A DNA stretch of 64,000 bases from an uncultured Alphaproteobacteria bacterium (GCA_946480475.1 CAMLJM010000011.1:13966-77965); one strand, 5' to 3'. Counted from the first letter of the stretch, positions 32,515-41,971 are shown. Notes: generated from the sequence alone by a model not told the origin. Numbers and translations are program-made.

Positions 32515-34839
32515 TTAGCGACGGCCTTTAGGCCCCTTGCCGCCCTTTTTAGGACCCTTGAAGGGGCGTGAATCACGATCTGATCGTTCGTGCCGTTCGC
32601 CATCCCGACCCTTACCCTTGTTCCAGCTTCGTTTCTCGGCGCGAGGCTTACTAAAGCCGCCGCGTGGAGTGACGGGTGCCGCCATCATCAGGCCCGGGAT
32701 ATCCGCACCATTTGTATTCGTAACGCCAAATACCATGCCCCCGGTGACAGGATCAGCCTCCATAAGACGCACGCGAATTTCGGCACCCAAACGATAAAGG
32801 CGGCGGCTCCGGCGTCCGATCAGCGCATGTTGTTTCTCGTCATGATCGTAAAAATCATCAGGCAGGGTGCGAATGGGGATGATGCCATCAGCGCCTGTTT
32901 CATTTAAGGACACGAATAAACCAAAACGCGTAACGCCTGTGATGCGACCATCGAATTCATTGTCGATACGTTCTGACAACCAAGCCGCTGTAAAGCGGTC
33001 AATGGCTGAACGTTCTGCTTCCATGCTCTTGCGCTCTGTGTCGGAAATATGTTGCGACATTTCTTCCAGACGCACCATTTCTTCGTCATGAAGGCCGCCG
33101 GGCCCAAGATCATAGGCGCGGATAAGGGCGCGGTGAATGAGCAGGTCGGCATAACGGCGAATAGGGGAAGTAAAGTGGGCATAGCGCTGTAAGGCAAGAC
33201 CGAAGTGCCCGGAATTCTCAGGGTTATAATGTGCCTGTGCCTGACAACGCAAGACAACTTGAGAAATCACCTGACTATAGGGCAGGTTGGCGGCCTTATG
33301 TAACAATGTATTGATCTGCGCAGGCTTTAACACCTGGCCTTTCGGCAGCGACAGGCCAAAGCCTTCGATAAAATCACGAACGGCATCCAGCTTGTCGGGC
33401 GAGGGACGTTCATGCACACGATAAACACAAGGTGTCTTCCGGGCCTCTAATGCTTGAGCAGCAGCTACGTTCGCGAGGATCATGAATTCTTCGATGAGCT
33501 TGTGCGAATCTAACCGTTCGCGCAACCTGACCCCGGACATTTCATTCTTCTCGTTAATGACGATCCGGCGTTCCGGTAGATCAAGATCAAGGGCGCTGCG
33601 TTCTTCGCGGGCTTTCCAGAGAATATCATAAGCCTTGTAAAGGGGATTGATCACGCGTTCCATCAAAGGGCCGGTAATATCATCGGTCACGCCATCTTTG
33701 GCGGCTTGTACCTGTTCATATGTCAGACGGGCTTCTGATCTCATCAGGCCGCGGACGAATTTATGCTTCTGTAATTTTCCTTGCTTATCGATCCACATAT
33801 GCACAGCAAGCGTAGCGCGGTTCTCGCGCGGCACCAGAGAACAGAGATCGTTTGATAGTTTCTCCGGCAGCATCGGTACGACGCGATCAGGGAAATAGGT
33901 GGAATTACCACGGCGCAGGGCTTCCTTGTTCAACTGGCTGCCGAATGTGACGTAATACGCGACATCGGCAATCGCGACGATCAGGTGGAATCCATCATCG
34001 GCTTCTTCGGCAAATACGGCGTCGTCAAAATCGCGTGCGTCGGCGCCGTCAATCGTAACCAGCGGCACTGTACGTAAGTCCTCCCTGCCTTTCAGGTCGG
34101 GGACAATCATATCTTTGGTTTCGTCGATAACGGCCTTGGGGAATTCTGGCTTGATGCCCACAGTATGCATGGCGACAAGGCTGATCGCTTTCGGGTCGTC
34201 CTGTTGGCCGATCACCTCGATAACGCGCACACGCTTGTTACGCAAGCCACGCGCAGGCTGTACTTCAGCAATACATAAATCGCCGGGTTCCGCCCCATTA
34301 AGGTCGGCCTGCATCAGGTCAAAATCGTATTTGGCTTTACGATCTGTGGGTTTCAGAATGAAACCGCGGGGTATTTTCACAACCAGTCCCATCACCCTGT
34401 TCTGCGGCGTGTCGAGGCGGCGGATAATTTCAGCTTCATATATCTTGTCGCTAAGTCGTTTCAGTTTTGCCAGGGCACGGTCGCCGGCGCCAAGATTGCT
34501 CTGGCCATTCCTATCTGGCATTACATCAATGCGGGGTAAGTCGCCTTGTACGGCTTCATCCCATTCTGTGGGCTTGGCCAGCAAATCACCGTCGGCATCT
34601 ATATCGGTAATTTCAATGACGGCCACAGTGGGCAGGGCCTGGGGTACGGCATAGGCCTGTCCGGCAAGCTTGATGATAGCACCCCGACTTTCCAGCTCAC
34701 GCAGAATATCTTTCAATACGATTCTGCCATCGTCCCCTTTGATATGAAAGGCCTGGGCAATCTCACGCTTGGTGAGCGGCGTTGGGCTGTCGGAGAGGAA
34801 ACGCAGTATATTATCAGGGGAGAGGGAGCTATTTTTCAT
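32515..34839 (-). CDS. rnr: ribonuclease R
   Basis: 774 aa. N-terminal helix-turn-helix-like domain (NILRFLSDSPTPLTKREIAQ), OB-type cold-shock domains, RNB catalytic domain (about 255-600) with the metal-binding DGADARDFDDAVFAE, then an S1 domain (about 640-715: FDGRITGVTRFGLFVSLNET) and a Lys/Arg/Gly-rich tail (KRSWNKGKGRDGERHERSDR and so on). This is the processive 3'-5' exoribonuclease that degrades structured RNA. Length is within the family's usual range. Start ATG with agaggac. Its neighbours rpmG and topA are frequent partners in Alphaproteobacteria. Confidence 0.97.
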   Translation of the reverse strand: MKNSSLSPDNILRFLSDSPTPLTKREIAQAFHIKGDDGRIVLKDILRELESRGAIIKLAGQAYAVPQALPTVAVIEITDIDADGDLLAKPTEWDEAVQGDLPRIDVMPDRNGQSNLGAGDRALAKLKRLSDKIYEAEIIRRLDTPQNRVMGLVVKIPRGFILKPTDRKAKYDFDLMQADLNGAEPGDLCIAEVQPARGLRNKRVRVIEVIGQQDDPKAISLVAMHTVGIKPEFPKAVIDETKDMIVPDLKGREDLRTVPLVTIDGADARDFDDAVFAEEADDGFHLIVAIADVAYYVTFGSQLNKEALRRGNSTYFPDRVVPMLPEKLSNDLCSLVPRENRATLAVHMWIDKQGKLQKHKFVRGLMRSEARLTYEQVQAAKDGVTDDITGPLMERVINPLYKAYDILWKAREERSALDLDLPERRIVINEKNEMSGVRLRERLDSHKLIEEFMILANVAAAQALEARKTPCVYRVHERPSPDKLDAVRDFIEGFGLSLPKGQVLKPAQINTLLHKAANLPYSQVISQVVLRCQAQAHYNPENSGHFGLALQRYAHFTSPIRRYADLLIHRALIRAYDLGPGGLHDEEMVRLEEMSQHISDTERKSMEAERSAIDRFTAAWLSERIDNEFDGRITGVTRFGLFVSLNETGADGIIPIRTLPDDFYDHDEKQHALIGRRSRRLYRLGAEIRVRLMEADPVTGGMVFGVTNTNGADIPGLMMAAPVTPRGGFSKPRAEKRSWNKGKGRDGERHERSDRDSRPFKGPKKGGKGPKGRR

Positions 34840-34905
34840 GTCCTCTCTATTAGAACATACTGTGTCCTCCTTATAAATGAATAAGTCTGCTCACAGGCTA
34901 TGTCT

Positions 34906-35193
34906 TTACAGATTCGTTACACTTGTCTGAGCAGGAAAAGCGCAAATATTGCTGGGTGCTACACGCTTACGTGATCCTGACGGGGATTTGGGTTTTGTAG
35001 ACCTTAATAATTTCTGGTTTTCCTGCAACTCTTGATCCAGCAGCATTACAATCGCCTGAATATTATGGCTCGTGGCCGGGTCTATGCCCTGCTTATCTGT
35101 CTCATTCATATACATCAGCGCATGAATATGGGCGATGTAATGACGGCATCTTTCAAGCGATAACTGACTGAATACAATGGTATTCTTTTTCAT
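34906..35193 (-). CDS. small hypothetical protein under divergent operator
   Basis: 95 aa from the ATG at 35193, chosen because ggaggga stands 6 nt upstream; a longer frame starting at 35262 would read through the operator. Helical and basic: SQLSLERCRHYIAHIHALMY, SHNIQAIVMLLDQELQENQK, then a Lys/Ser/Arg-rich tail KPKSPSGSRKRV. No family recognised. It is divergent from an HTH regulator at 35319, and a TTCAA-N6-TTGAA palindrome overlaps its promoter region, so it is probably controlled by that regulator. Confidence 0.7.
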   Translation of the reverse strand: MKKNTIVFSQLSLERCRHYIAHIHALMYMNETDKQGIDPATSHNIQAIVMLLDQELQENQKLLRSTKPKSPSGSRKRVAPSNICAFPAQTSVTNL

Positions 35194-35218
35194 GGTCTTC
35201 CCTCCGGTCTGTAAAAAA

Positions 35219-35234
35219 TTCAACGATGATTGAA
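35219..35234. promoter_or_regulatory. operator copy 1, TTCAA-N6-TTGAA
   Basis: TTCAACGATGATTGAA, an inverted repeat with 5-bp arms (6 bp if the flanking A/T pair is counted). It lies 26 bp upstream of the minus-strand gene start. Confidence 0.65.
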
Positions 35235-35279
35235 TTATATTCATAAAAACATACGATAGCAACCTAAATAATGAAAAAA

Positions 35280-35295
35280 TTCAATTTAAATTGAA
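35280..35295. promoter_or_regulatory. operator copy 2, perfect palindrome
   Basis: TTCAATTTAAATTGAA is a perfect 16-bp palindrome with the same arms and spacing as copy 1, 61 bp away, and 24 bp before the ATG of the HTH gene at 35319. Confidence 0.7.
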
Positions 35296-35318
35296 AAAAA
35301 TTCATGATATGAACAGGA

Positions 35319-35963
35319 ATGATTACAAAAGAGCAATGTCGGGCTGCGCGCGGCCTTTTGGACTGGACGCAACAGGATCTGGCTGATGCCGCCGCCCTGT
35401 CAAAAACCGCTATCAATAACTTCGAGCGGGGGGTCAAAGATGTACGCGGTGAATCCTTATTGGCGATACGCGCGGCTTTTGAAAAACACGATATTGAATT
35501 CGTCGGTGATTATGGCGTCCATAAACGCCGTGATACCGTAAGGATTTTGAATGGTGAAGAAGCTCTGCCGCATCTTTGGGACGATATCTATGAAACACTG
35601 CGCCATACGGGCGGAGAGGTTCTGATTGCCAATCTGGACGAGCGGCGTTCACACTTGGCCCATCCCGAGAAACTGCGTGCGCATTTGGACCGTCTGACAC
35701 GTGCCGGCATTACAGAGCGACTGCTATGCTGCGAAGGGGATAACTACTTTCTGCAGCCTGCTTCTTACTACAGATGGCTTCCCCGCACAGGTTATGAATC
35801 CGGCATGACAAGCTTTATTTATGGGGGGAAGGTGGCTTTGCAACTATGGAACGAGTCTATGATTATCCTGATTCATAGTGCGGCGGCTTATGAGGCTGAA
35901 TTGCAACGTTTTGAATTACTTTGGAAAAATGCGGTAATACCAGAGTATGATACCCTGCAATAA
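35319..35963 (+). CDS. XRE-type regulator with a C-terminal sensor domain
   Basis: 214 aa. Residues about 5-60 are an HTH_3 domain: MITKEQCRAARGLLDWTQQD, then LSKTAINNFERGVKDVR, the RxxLDWTQxxLA form frequent in Rhizobiales and Rhodospirillales. Residues about 85-210 are a separate alpha/beta domain (HTGGEVLIANLDERR, KVALQLWNESMIILIHSAA, LQRFELLWKNA). The last part resembles the phospholipase D-like effector domain of TrmB-type regulators (F-x-x-LWxxA), but the HKD catalytic motif is absent, so it would be a ligand-binding domain. Divergent from the 95-aa gene; paired operators between. Confidence 0.82.
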   Translation: MITKEQCRAARGLLDWTQQDLADAAALSKTAINNFERGVKDVRGESLLAIRAAFEKHDIEFVGDYGVHKRRDTVRILNGEEALPHLWDDIYETLRHTGGEVLIANLDERRSHLAHPEKLRAHLDRLTRAGITERLLCCEGDNYFLQPASYYRWLPRTGYESGMTSFIYGGKVALQLWNESMIILIHSAAAYEAELQRFELLWKNAVIPEYDTLQ

Positions 35964-36036
35964 TTATACATAATTTCTTGCAATACAACTAAAAGTAGAT
36001 TACATTCCCAGTGTATTTACTCGGAAAGGTTGTGTT

Positions 36037-37023
36037 GTGGGGACCAGCTTTGCATACGAGCAATTCAACGCCCGTGTCCGTCAGGATTCAGTGGCGCGTG
36101 GGGATACGTATTTAAACGCGCCATTATATTATCTGTTGACGGGTCGCAAAGGTGCTTGGGTTCACGAAGGTTACGGAGCCGTTCTGGTGGTTTGTTGCCA
36201 TCCGAATGTGCCTGACCGCCTGCTGGTGTTTCCTGAAATCGGCAACGCCGACAGAAGAGATAAAGGGCGGCTGACGGCATCCGTGCTGGCGCAGATCACT
36301 CCACCCGCAAGCGGTGTGCAGCTGGCGCGCTTTACAGCAGAAGAATTTGAACAGGTCCGACAGGCTCTGGGACAGCGTAACGATCATACACCCGACCATA
36401 TTGAGCTGATAACGGAAGAAGTTTTGGATTGGCGCTATCCCGTACATATCCTGGATACGAAATCAGTATCCGCGCTGGCAGGATCTGCGTACGCAAAAAT
36501 TCGCAACAAGTGTAACCAAGTAGAAGGTAAGGTTGAAGCCATCAGCCTCGACGATCCGCGTGCATTGCGGGCGATGAAATCAGCGCTTAAATACTGGGAG
36601 GGCAGCATGCTCTTCCGCGAAGGCGCCGAAGATACGGATATGTCGTATTACACGACCATGTTCAGCCTGATCGAGCGCTGGCCTGAGATGTTTGGCGGGC
36701 ATGTTTTCTTGCAGGGTAATCGCCCTGTCGGCTTCACAGTGTATGATAATGCTTTTAAGGGGACATCTAACCTGCTGGCCAATCTTTGTGATGCCTCTAT
36801 CACAGGTATGGCAGACTACCAGATTGTGCATACATGCCGTTCTCTTTCGGCGCGTGGCGTAACGGGTCTTAATTTTGGCGGGTCAGAGACGGCAAGCCTT
36901 GATGCCTTCAAACGCAAGTTCAATCCACGCGAGTCTTTTAATATTGCGTCAGGCGCAGTGCATTATGCGTCCCGCACGGATATCAATGTGCGTTCAGCAG
37001 TGCTGGTGCCGCATATGGCTTAG
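36037..37023 (+). CDS. DUF2156 (phosphatidylglycerol lysyltransferase-like, GNAT fold) protein
   Basis: 328 aa from a GTG at 36037 with aaagg 7 nt upstream. No membrane segment. The C-terminal half carries MFGGHVFLQGNRPVGFTVYD, MADYQIVHTCRSLSARGVTG and LNFGGSETASLDAFKRKFNP, the last being the hallmark (N-x-GG-x-x-x-x-L-x-x-FKxKF) of DUF2156 and FemAB-like aminoacyl transferases. Such domains transfer an aminoacyl or acyl group to lipids, peptidoglycan or proteins; the acceptor here is unknown. It follows the HTH regulator by 73 bp on the same strand and could be its target. Its stop codon overlaps that of topA (convergent). Confidence 0.78.
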   Translation: MGTSFAYEQFNARVRQDSVARGDTYLNAPLYYLLTGRKGAWVHEGYGAVLVVCCHPNVPDRLLVFPEIGNADRRDKGRLTASVLAQITPPASGVQLARFTAEEFEQVRQALGQRNDHTPDHIELITEEVLDWRYPVHILDTKSVSALAGSAYAKIRNKCNQVEGKVEAISLDDPRALRAMKSALKYWEGSMLFREGAEDTDMSYYTTMFSLIERWPEMFGGHVFLQGNRPVGFTVYDNAFKGTSNLLANLCDASITGMADYQIVHTCRSLSARGVTGLNFGGSETASLDAFKRKFNPRESFNIASGAVHYASRTDINVRSAVLVPHMA

Positions 37024-39626
37024 GCCTTTTTACGGACGGGTTTCTTCGCGGGCGATTTTTTTGCGGCGGCCCTCTTTTTGGCAGGGGCCTTTTTAGCGAC
37101 GGGTTTCTTCGCGGGCTTTTCAGCAGCCTCTTCACCCGCGGCATCTTCTTTTTTCTTCTTGCCCCAACGGCTTTTTCCGCCACCAGCGGCTACGCGCTCT
37201 TCCTTCGCGGCGATAAGGTCAACCGCGCGGTTGATGCCAATAATCATCAGGTCATCCGATTTCGGGATCGACGTGTAAACGCCCTTATGCAGCAGGAAGG
37301 GGCCAAAACGGCCAATGCCAGCTTTAATCATTTCGCCTGTCTGCGGGTGAATGCCTACCTCACGGGGGAGTGCCAGCAAGGATAACGCCATTTCCAAAGT
37401 AACATCTTCGACCTTGGTGCCTTTGTTCAGGCCCTGACGCTTCGGTTTTTCTTTCGGCGGCGCTTTGACTTTCTTTTTCTTCACCTTGCCGGTTTTGGCA
37501 TCGACCACTTCTTCATAAGCAGGCGCAGGTGGTGGAGCATTTTCTGCCTCAGGCGGAAGGTCAATCTGTACATAAGGACCATAAGGACCCATGCGAATGG
37601 AAACCGTCCGACCTGTTGCCGGATCCGTACCCAAAATCTTTGGCTGATTGCTTAAGGCGGCTGCGGCATCGTCACCGCCTTCAGCGCCTTCTTCGGGGAC
37701 GACCAGCGGGCGGGTAAAGCGGCAATCCGGATAACGGGAGCAGCCGACGAAGGCGCCGAATTTACCGAGCTTCAGCGACAGGCGGCCTTCTTTACATGCC
37801 GGGCATTCACGCGGGTCTGAACCATCCGTGCGGGGGGGAAAGAAGTGTGGGCCGAGTTCGGCATCAAGATTGTCGATTACTTCTGTGATAGTAAGTTCTT
37901 TTGTACCCTCAACGGCTTTCGAGAACGCATCCCAGAACTCGCGAAGTGCTTTTTTCCACTTAAGGTCGCCGGAAGCAATGGCATCCAGCTCTTCCTCCAG
38001 GTTCGCCGTGAAATCATAATCAACATAGCGGTTAAAGAATTTCACCAGGAATGATGTCACCAGGCGGCCACGGTCTTCAGGAATAAAGCGGCGTTTATCA
38101 AGCTTCACATAGTTACGATCCTGCAGTACCTGAATAATCGAGGCGTAAGTCGAAGGGCGGCCAATACCCAGTTCTTCCAGTTTCTTGACGAGCGTTGCTT
38201 CGGAATAACGCGGTGGCGGCTGGGTGAAATGTTGATGGGGTGTAACATCAACGAGTTTCGTTTTATCGCCTTCTTTCAGGACAGGCAAACGGCGCTCATC
38301 TTCATTCTCGATGTTTTCCTGATCTTCTTCTTCCTCTTTATAGAGGGTCAGGAAGCCGTCAAACGCAATGGTGGAGCCTGTGGCTCGCAATACAACATCA
38401 TCGGTACCATCAGAAATATCGGCACTCACCTGGTCAAGGATGGCATTTTCCATCTGGGATGCCATTGTGCGTTTCCAGATCAGGTCGTAAAGGGCCGCCA
38501 TGTCTGAATCGACATATTTGCGCACCTGTTCAGGTGTACGCGAAAGATCGGTGGGGCGGATGGCCTCGTGCGCTTCTTGTGCGTTTTTGGCTTTGGATTT
38601 GTACAGGCGTGGCGCCTCCGGCAGGTATTTATCGCCGTAGTTCTTTTTAATCAGGTCACGGCTTTGCTTTACAGCATCTTCCGACAGTGTTGTACCGTCC
38701 GTACGCATATAGGTAATCAGGCCGACGGTTTCACCATCAATCTCGATACCTTCATACAGTTTTTGTGCCAGGCGCATCGTCTGGGAAGCTGAAATACGCA
38801 GCTTACGCGATGCTTCGATCTGCAGCGTCGATGTAATGAAGGGCGCATAAGGATTGCGGCGTACCTGCTTCTTTTCAACTTTCTGAACAGACAAGTTTTT
38901 ATTCTGGATGCGGGCGGCGGCTTTCTGGGCGGCATCTTCCGATTTGATATCCATCTTATCGAGCTTGTTGCCGGCAAGATGCGTAAGACGCGCTATGAAG
39001 GGCACGCCCTCGGCATTGTGCAGCTTGGCTTCAATACTCCAGTACTCTTCCGCTGTGAAGGCCTCGATCTCGGCTTCACGCTCGCAGATCAGGCGCAGCG
39101 CAACAGATTGCACACGCCCGGCAGAACGCGAACCCGGCAGCTTGCGCCAGAGCACAGGTGATAGATTGAAGCCAACGAGGTAATCAAGCGCACGACGCGC
39201 CAGATAGGCATCAATCAGCGGCGCATCAAGATCGCGGGCATTTTCGAACGCTTCCTGCACAGCCTTCTTGGTAATTTCATTGAATGTCACACGCTGGACT
39301 TTGCGGTCACCGATCAGGCCTTCTTCTTTCAGAAGTTCTCGCACGTGCCATGAAATTGCCTCCCCTTCGCGGTCAGGGTCGGTTGCGAGATAAAGCGTTT
39401 TGGCTTTTTTAAGGGCGCGTTTGATGTCGCTGACAGGTTTGGCTGAACGATCACCCAGTTGCCAGCTCATGGCAAAGTCCTGATCCGGCAGAACCGAGCC
39501 ATCTTTCGGCGGCAGATCACGGATATGGCCATAGGATGCCAGCACCTCATAATCAGCCCCCAGGTACTTATTGATGGTTTTGGCCTTGGCGGGGGATTCA
39601 ACGATGACGAGATTGCTCGGCGGCAT
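37020..39626 (-). CDS. topA: DNA topoisomerase I
   Basis: 868 aa. TOPRIM domain (about 5-110: NLVIVESPAKAKTINKYLGA, metal-binding DPDREGEA), type IA core with active-site Tyr306 in GLITYMRTDG, and RRALDYLVGFNLSPVLW. After about 580 there is one four-Cys zinc finger (CPACKEGRLSLKLGKFGAFV followed by GCSRYPDCRF), then TOPRIM-associated repeats (GPYGPYVQ, GRFGPFLL) and a Lys/Ala/Pro-rich histone-H1-like tail (about 820-868) of the kind common in Alphaproteobacteria. It relaxes negative supercoils. Shine-Dalgarno aggaa is rather far from the ATG. Confidence 0.98.
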   Translation of the reverse strand: MPPSNLVIVESPAKAKTINKYLGADYEVLASYGHIRDLPPKDGSVLPDQDFAMSWQLGDRSAKPVSDIKRALKKAKTLYLATDPDREGEAISWHVRELLKEEGLIGDRKVQRVTFNEITKKAVQEAFENARDLDAPLIDAYLARRALDYLVGFNLSPVLWRKLPGSRSAGRVQSVALRLICEREAEIEAFTAEEYWSIEAKLHNAEGVPFIARLTHLAGNKLDKMDIKSEDAAQKAAARIQNKNLSVQKVEKKQVRRNPYAPFITSTLQIEASRKLRISASQTMRLAQKLYEGIEIDGETVGLITYMRTDGTTLSEDAVKQSRDLIKKNYGDKYLPEAPRLYKSKAKNAQEAHEAIRPTDLSRTPEQVRKYVDSDMAALYDLIWKRTMASQMENAILDQVSADISDGTDDVVLRATGSTIAFDGFLTLYKEEEEDQENIENEDERRLPVLKEGDKTKLVDVTPHQHFTQPPPRYSEATLVKKLEELGIGRPSTYASIIQVLQDRNYVKLDKRRFIPEDRGRLVTSFLVKFFNRYVDYDFTANLEEELDAIASGDLKWKKALREFWDAFSKAVEGTKELTITEVIDNLDAELGPHFFPPRTDGSDPRECPACKEGRLSLKLGKFGAFVGCSRYPDCRFTRPLVVPEEGAEGGDDAAAALSNQPKILGTDPATGRTVSIRMGPYGPYVQIDLPPEAENAPPPAPAYEEVVDAKTGKVKKKKVKAPPKEKPKRQGLNKGTKVEDVTLEMALSLLALPREVGIHPQTGEMIKAGIGRFGPFLLHKGVYTSIPKSDDLMIIGINRAVDLIAAKEERVAAGGGKSRWGKKKKEDAAGEEAAEKPAKKPVAKKAPAKKRAAAKKSPAKKPVRKKA

Positions 39627-39757
39627 GAATTACATAATTCCTGTGGTTTTTTCACACATATATAAGTGTCCAATCTCACGAGCAGGGGGGGCACGTCAAG
39701 CCTGATAGCAAAAACAATAATTATGAAAATCATTTGCGTCAGCCGAATGAATCAGCT

Positions 39758-40099
39758 ATGGTTGAGGCCATGAATATAAAAAGATTAACAGCAAGAGTTT
39801 GGCCCGTATCGGCTATAGCGTCCGCCGATGCTGGTGATAACCATCCGGAAAAAGATGGTGCGCGTAAGCATCCTGAACATATTGCCATCGCCGAGGAGTA
39901 TAGCCGGGCCGGTGGTTTGCTGACTGAAATGGCAAAACAGCCACTACCTCCTGCTATTGCTGCCCAGATACCCTCCAGCACAAAGGTAACGATCAGCGAT
40001 GCAGGGCGGGAGGCAAATGCTATTGATGCCCAGATTCAGGATGGGCCTGCAGATCAAACAAGGCTCTACCATTTAATCGCCCGTTACCCGCTCTGGTAA
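39758..40099 (+). CDS. small hypothetical protein
   Basis: About 113 aa from the ATG at 39758; ATG at 39770 and a TTG at 39734 are alternatives and no strong Shine-Dalgarno decides. The sequence is hydrophilic and Ala/Pro-rich, with HPEHIAIAEEYSRAGGLLTE and a C-terminal TRLYHLIARYPLW. No signal peptide or family recognised. It is divergent from topA and 42 bp before a HAD phosphatase gene with which it may be co-transcribed. Codon use is similar to the neighbours, but evidence for translation is modest. Confidence 0.5.
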   Translation: MVEAMNIKRLTARVWPVSAIASADAGDNHPEKDGARKHPEHIAIAEEYSRAGGLLTEMAKQPLPPAIAAQIPSSTKVTISDAGREANAIDAQIQDGPADQTRLYHLIARYPLW

Positions 40100-40141
40100 G
40101 CTGCCATCCAATATTCTCGGAAAGAACCAACGGGAGAGTAT

Positions 40142-40870
40142 ATGAGCTCACAGCTCTTAATTTTTGACCTCGACGGCACTCTTGTTGACACAACTGATCA
40201 GGTCAATGAAATTACAGCCCGTCTTCTTCAGAGTGCTGGTGTGTTGATGGAAGCTGCCGATGTGGCATCTTCACTGTCTCTGAATTCTTTAAGTGCATAC
40301 GCGAAACTGGAAGGGCTATCCAAGGCGTATGGGGTCGAAATCGCAGAAGATAATCTTGGAAGAATGGCGGCCCTGCATGAAGAGCAAAAGAGAGCGCTAT
40401 ACGAAAAGGGAGATTTCCATGTATTCGAGGGTGTCGCCGATTGTTTAAATAAATTGCAGAAAAATTATACGTTGGCGATTGGTTCCAATAGTCCGACATC
40501 GGCATCAGTACAAGCTTTAAGCGCAGCAGGGCTTTTGCCGTTCTTTGCCGGATGTATCTATGGTCCCGATAATACGGGCGGAGTTTCCAAACCTGCTCCT
40601 GATGTTTTTATACAAGCGGCGTTGAAGTCTGGTTTTGATCCCAAAGATGCAATCGTAATAGGCGATAGTCTGACAGATTTAGAGGCTGCAGCAAGGGCCG
40701 GCATTCCCTGCTATATGTTTGTGCGCGCGGATGAGGACAGCGATATTCAGGATGATTATAAAGCCCGAGGATGCGAAGGATTTTTCACAACCTACAAAGA
40801 GTTCCCCCCTCTAGGCAACAAGTGCAACTCTATGTCCCGGCAATCTCTGAACCCGGCCTGCAAGTTCTAG
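40142..40870 (+). CDS. HAD-superfamily phosphatase (phosphoglycolate phosphatase-like)
   Basis: 242 aa. Motif I FDLDGTLVDTTD (nucleophile Asp10), a helical cap domain (about 20-95), motif II in AIGSNSPTSA, motif III Lys in GGVSKPAPDVFIQ and motif IV GDSLTDLEAAARAG. Cap type C1 as in phosphoglycolate phosphatases, beta-phosphoglucomutases and pyrophosphatases; the substrate cannot be predicted. Shine-Dalgarno gggag. The last 20 codons, including a Cys/Ser/Asn-rich ending, overlap the 3' end of dprA on the other strand by 60 bp, so the C-terminus is likely a recent run-through extension. Confidence 0.88.
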   Translation: MSSQLLIFDLDGTLVDTTDQVNEITARLLQSAGVLMEAADVASSLSLNSLSAYAKLEGLSKAYGVEIAEDNLGRMAALHEEQKRALYEKGDFHVFEGVADCLNKLQKNYTLAIGSNSPTSASVQALSAAGLLPFFAGCIYGPDNTGGVSKPAPDVFIQAALKSGFDPKDAIVIGDSLTDLEAAARAGIPCYMFVRADEDSDIQDDYKARGCEGFFTTYKEFPPLGNKCNSMSRQSLNPACKF

Positions 40871-41950
40871 TTCCAGGATAACAATCTGCACGGCGGCTGC
40901 CGGTAATCCGGCGCTGCGTACGATCTCATCAACCGCTATAGGTGTGTGTGACAGGCAGGAAAGCACTTCATTGCGTGTGCGGTCGAGGGTTTGGTCATCT
41001 AAACGCGGTGTTTCCAGCGGTTCGTATTTCTGGCTTGCGCTATCCTGCATGCTGCCGGACTGGAACGTGCTCAACGATTCCAGGACATCGGCAGCATTTC
41101 GTATCAACACAGCACCATCGCGGATCAAGGCGTTGGGTCCTTCCGCACGCGGGTCAAGCGGATGGCCGGGGACCGCAAACACATCGCGTCCCTGTTCGCC
41201 GGCCATACGCGCCGTAATTAGCGAACCCGATTTGAATGTGGCCTCTACGACGACGATACCTTGAGAGAGTCCGGAGATGATCCTGTTCCGGCGCGGGAAG
41301 CTTTGCGCAAAAGGTTGCTGGCCGAACGGGCTTTCCGCAATGATCAGGCCTTGCTCTCGTATGCGGCCATATAAATTCTGGTTTTCAGGTGGGTAAATAA
41401 TATCAAGGCCACCCCCCAGAACAGCCACAGTACCTGTCGCCAGCGAACCCACATGTGCCGCCGTATCAATCCCGCGCGCTAATCCGGAAACAACAGTCAC
41501 GCCAGAGGCGCCTAACTCATGTGCCAGTTTCTCGGTGAACTTGCGACCATTCAGCGAGGCATTGCGCGATCCCACAACGCCAACACAGGCTTTTTTAATC
41601 AACCCCATATTGCCGATGTAGGTGAGCACGGGTGGGGCATCATCAAGGGTTGTCAGCGGCACGGGGTAATCAACCTCTCCGGCGCACAGGATATCTCCTC
41701 CGAACTTCCTTAAAGACTGATACTCACGTTCAACTTGCGTTAATGGTGTGGCGATCAGCGGCTTTGCGCGGCCGCCACGCTTGGCAAGTTCGGGAAGTGC
41801 TTCAATCGCTTTGCTGGCGGAACCATAAGCTTCGACCAAACGATAGAACGTTACGGGGCCGACGTTCTCGGTGCGCGCCAGACGCAGCCATGACATTTTT
41901 TCTTTAAGATCGATATCAGCCACCTGTTTGGTGACACGTAATAACTTCAT
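40811..41950 (-). CDS. dprA: DNA processing protein A (recombination mediator)
   Basis: 379 aa. An N-terminal SAM-like helical region (about 20-75) is followed by a Rossmann-type DprA domain (about 90-295): GVVGSRNASLNGRKFTEKLA, VVSGLARGIDTAAHVGSLAT, TVAVLGGGLDIIYPPENQNL, FPRRNRIISGLSQGIVVVEA and FAVPGHPLDPRAEGPNALI. A C-terminal winged-helix (about 320-375) completes it. DprA guards incoming single-stranded DNA and loads RecA in transformation; it is present in most bacteria. Followed by plsY, as is usual in the class. Confidence 0.96.
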   Translation of the reverse strand: MKLLRVTKQVADIDLKEKMSWLRLARTENVGPVTFYRLVEAYGSASKAIEALPELAKRGGRAKPLIATPLTQVEREYQSLRKFGGDILCAGEVDYPVPLTTLDDAPPVLTYIGNMGLIKKACVGVVGSRNASLNGRKFTEKLAHELGASGVTVVSGLARGIDTAAHVGSLATGTVAVLGGGLDIIYPPENQNLYGRIREQGLIIAESPFGQQPFAQSFPRRNRIISGLSQGIVVVEATFKSGSLITARMAGEQGRDVFAVPGHPLDPRAEGPNALIRDGAVLIRNAADVLESLSTFQSGSMQDSASQKYEPLETPRLDDQTLDRTRNEVLSCLSHTPIAVDEIVRSAGLPAAAVQIVILELELAGRVQRLPGHRVALVA

Positions 41951-41971
41951 GGAAATCTCTTATTTAAAAAA

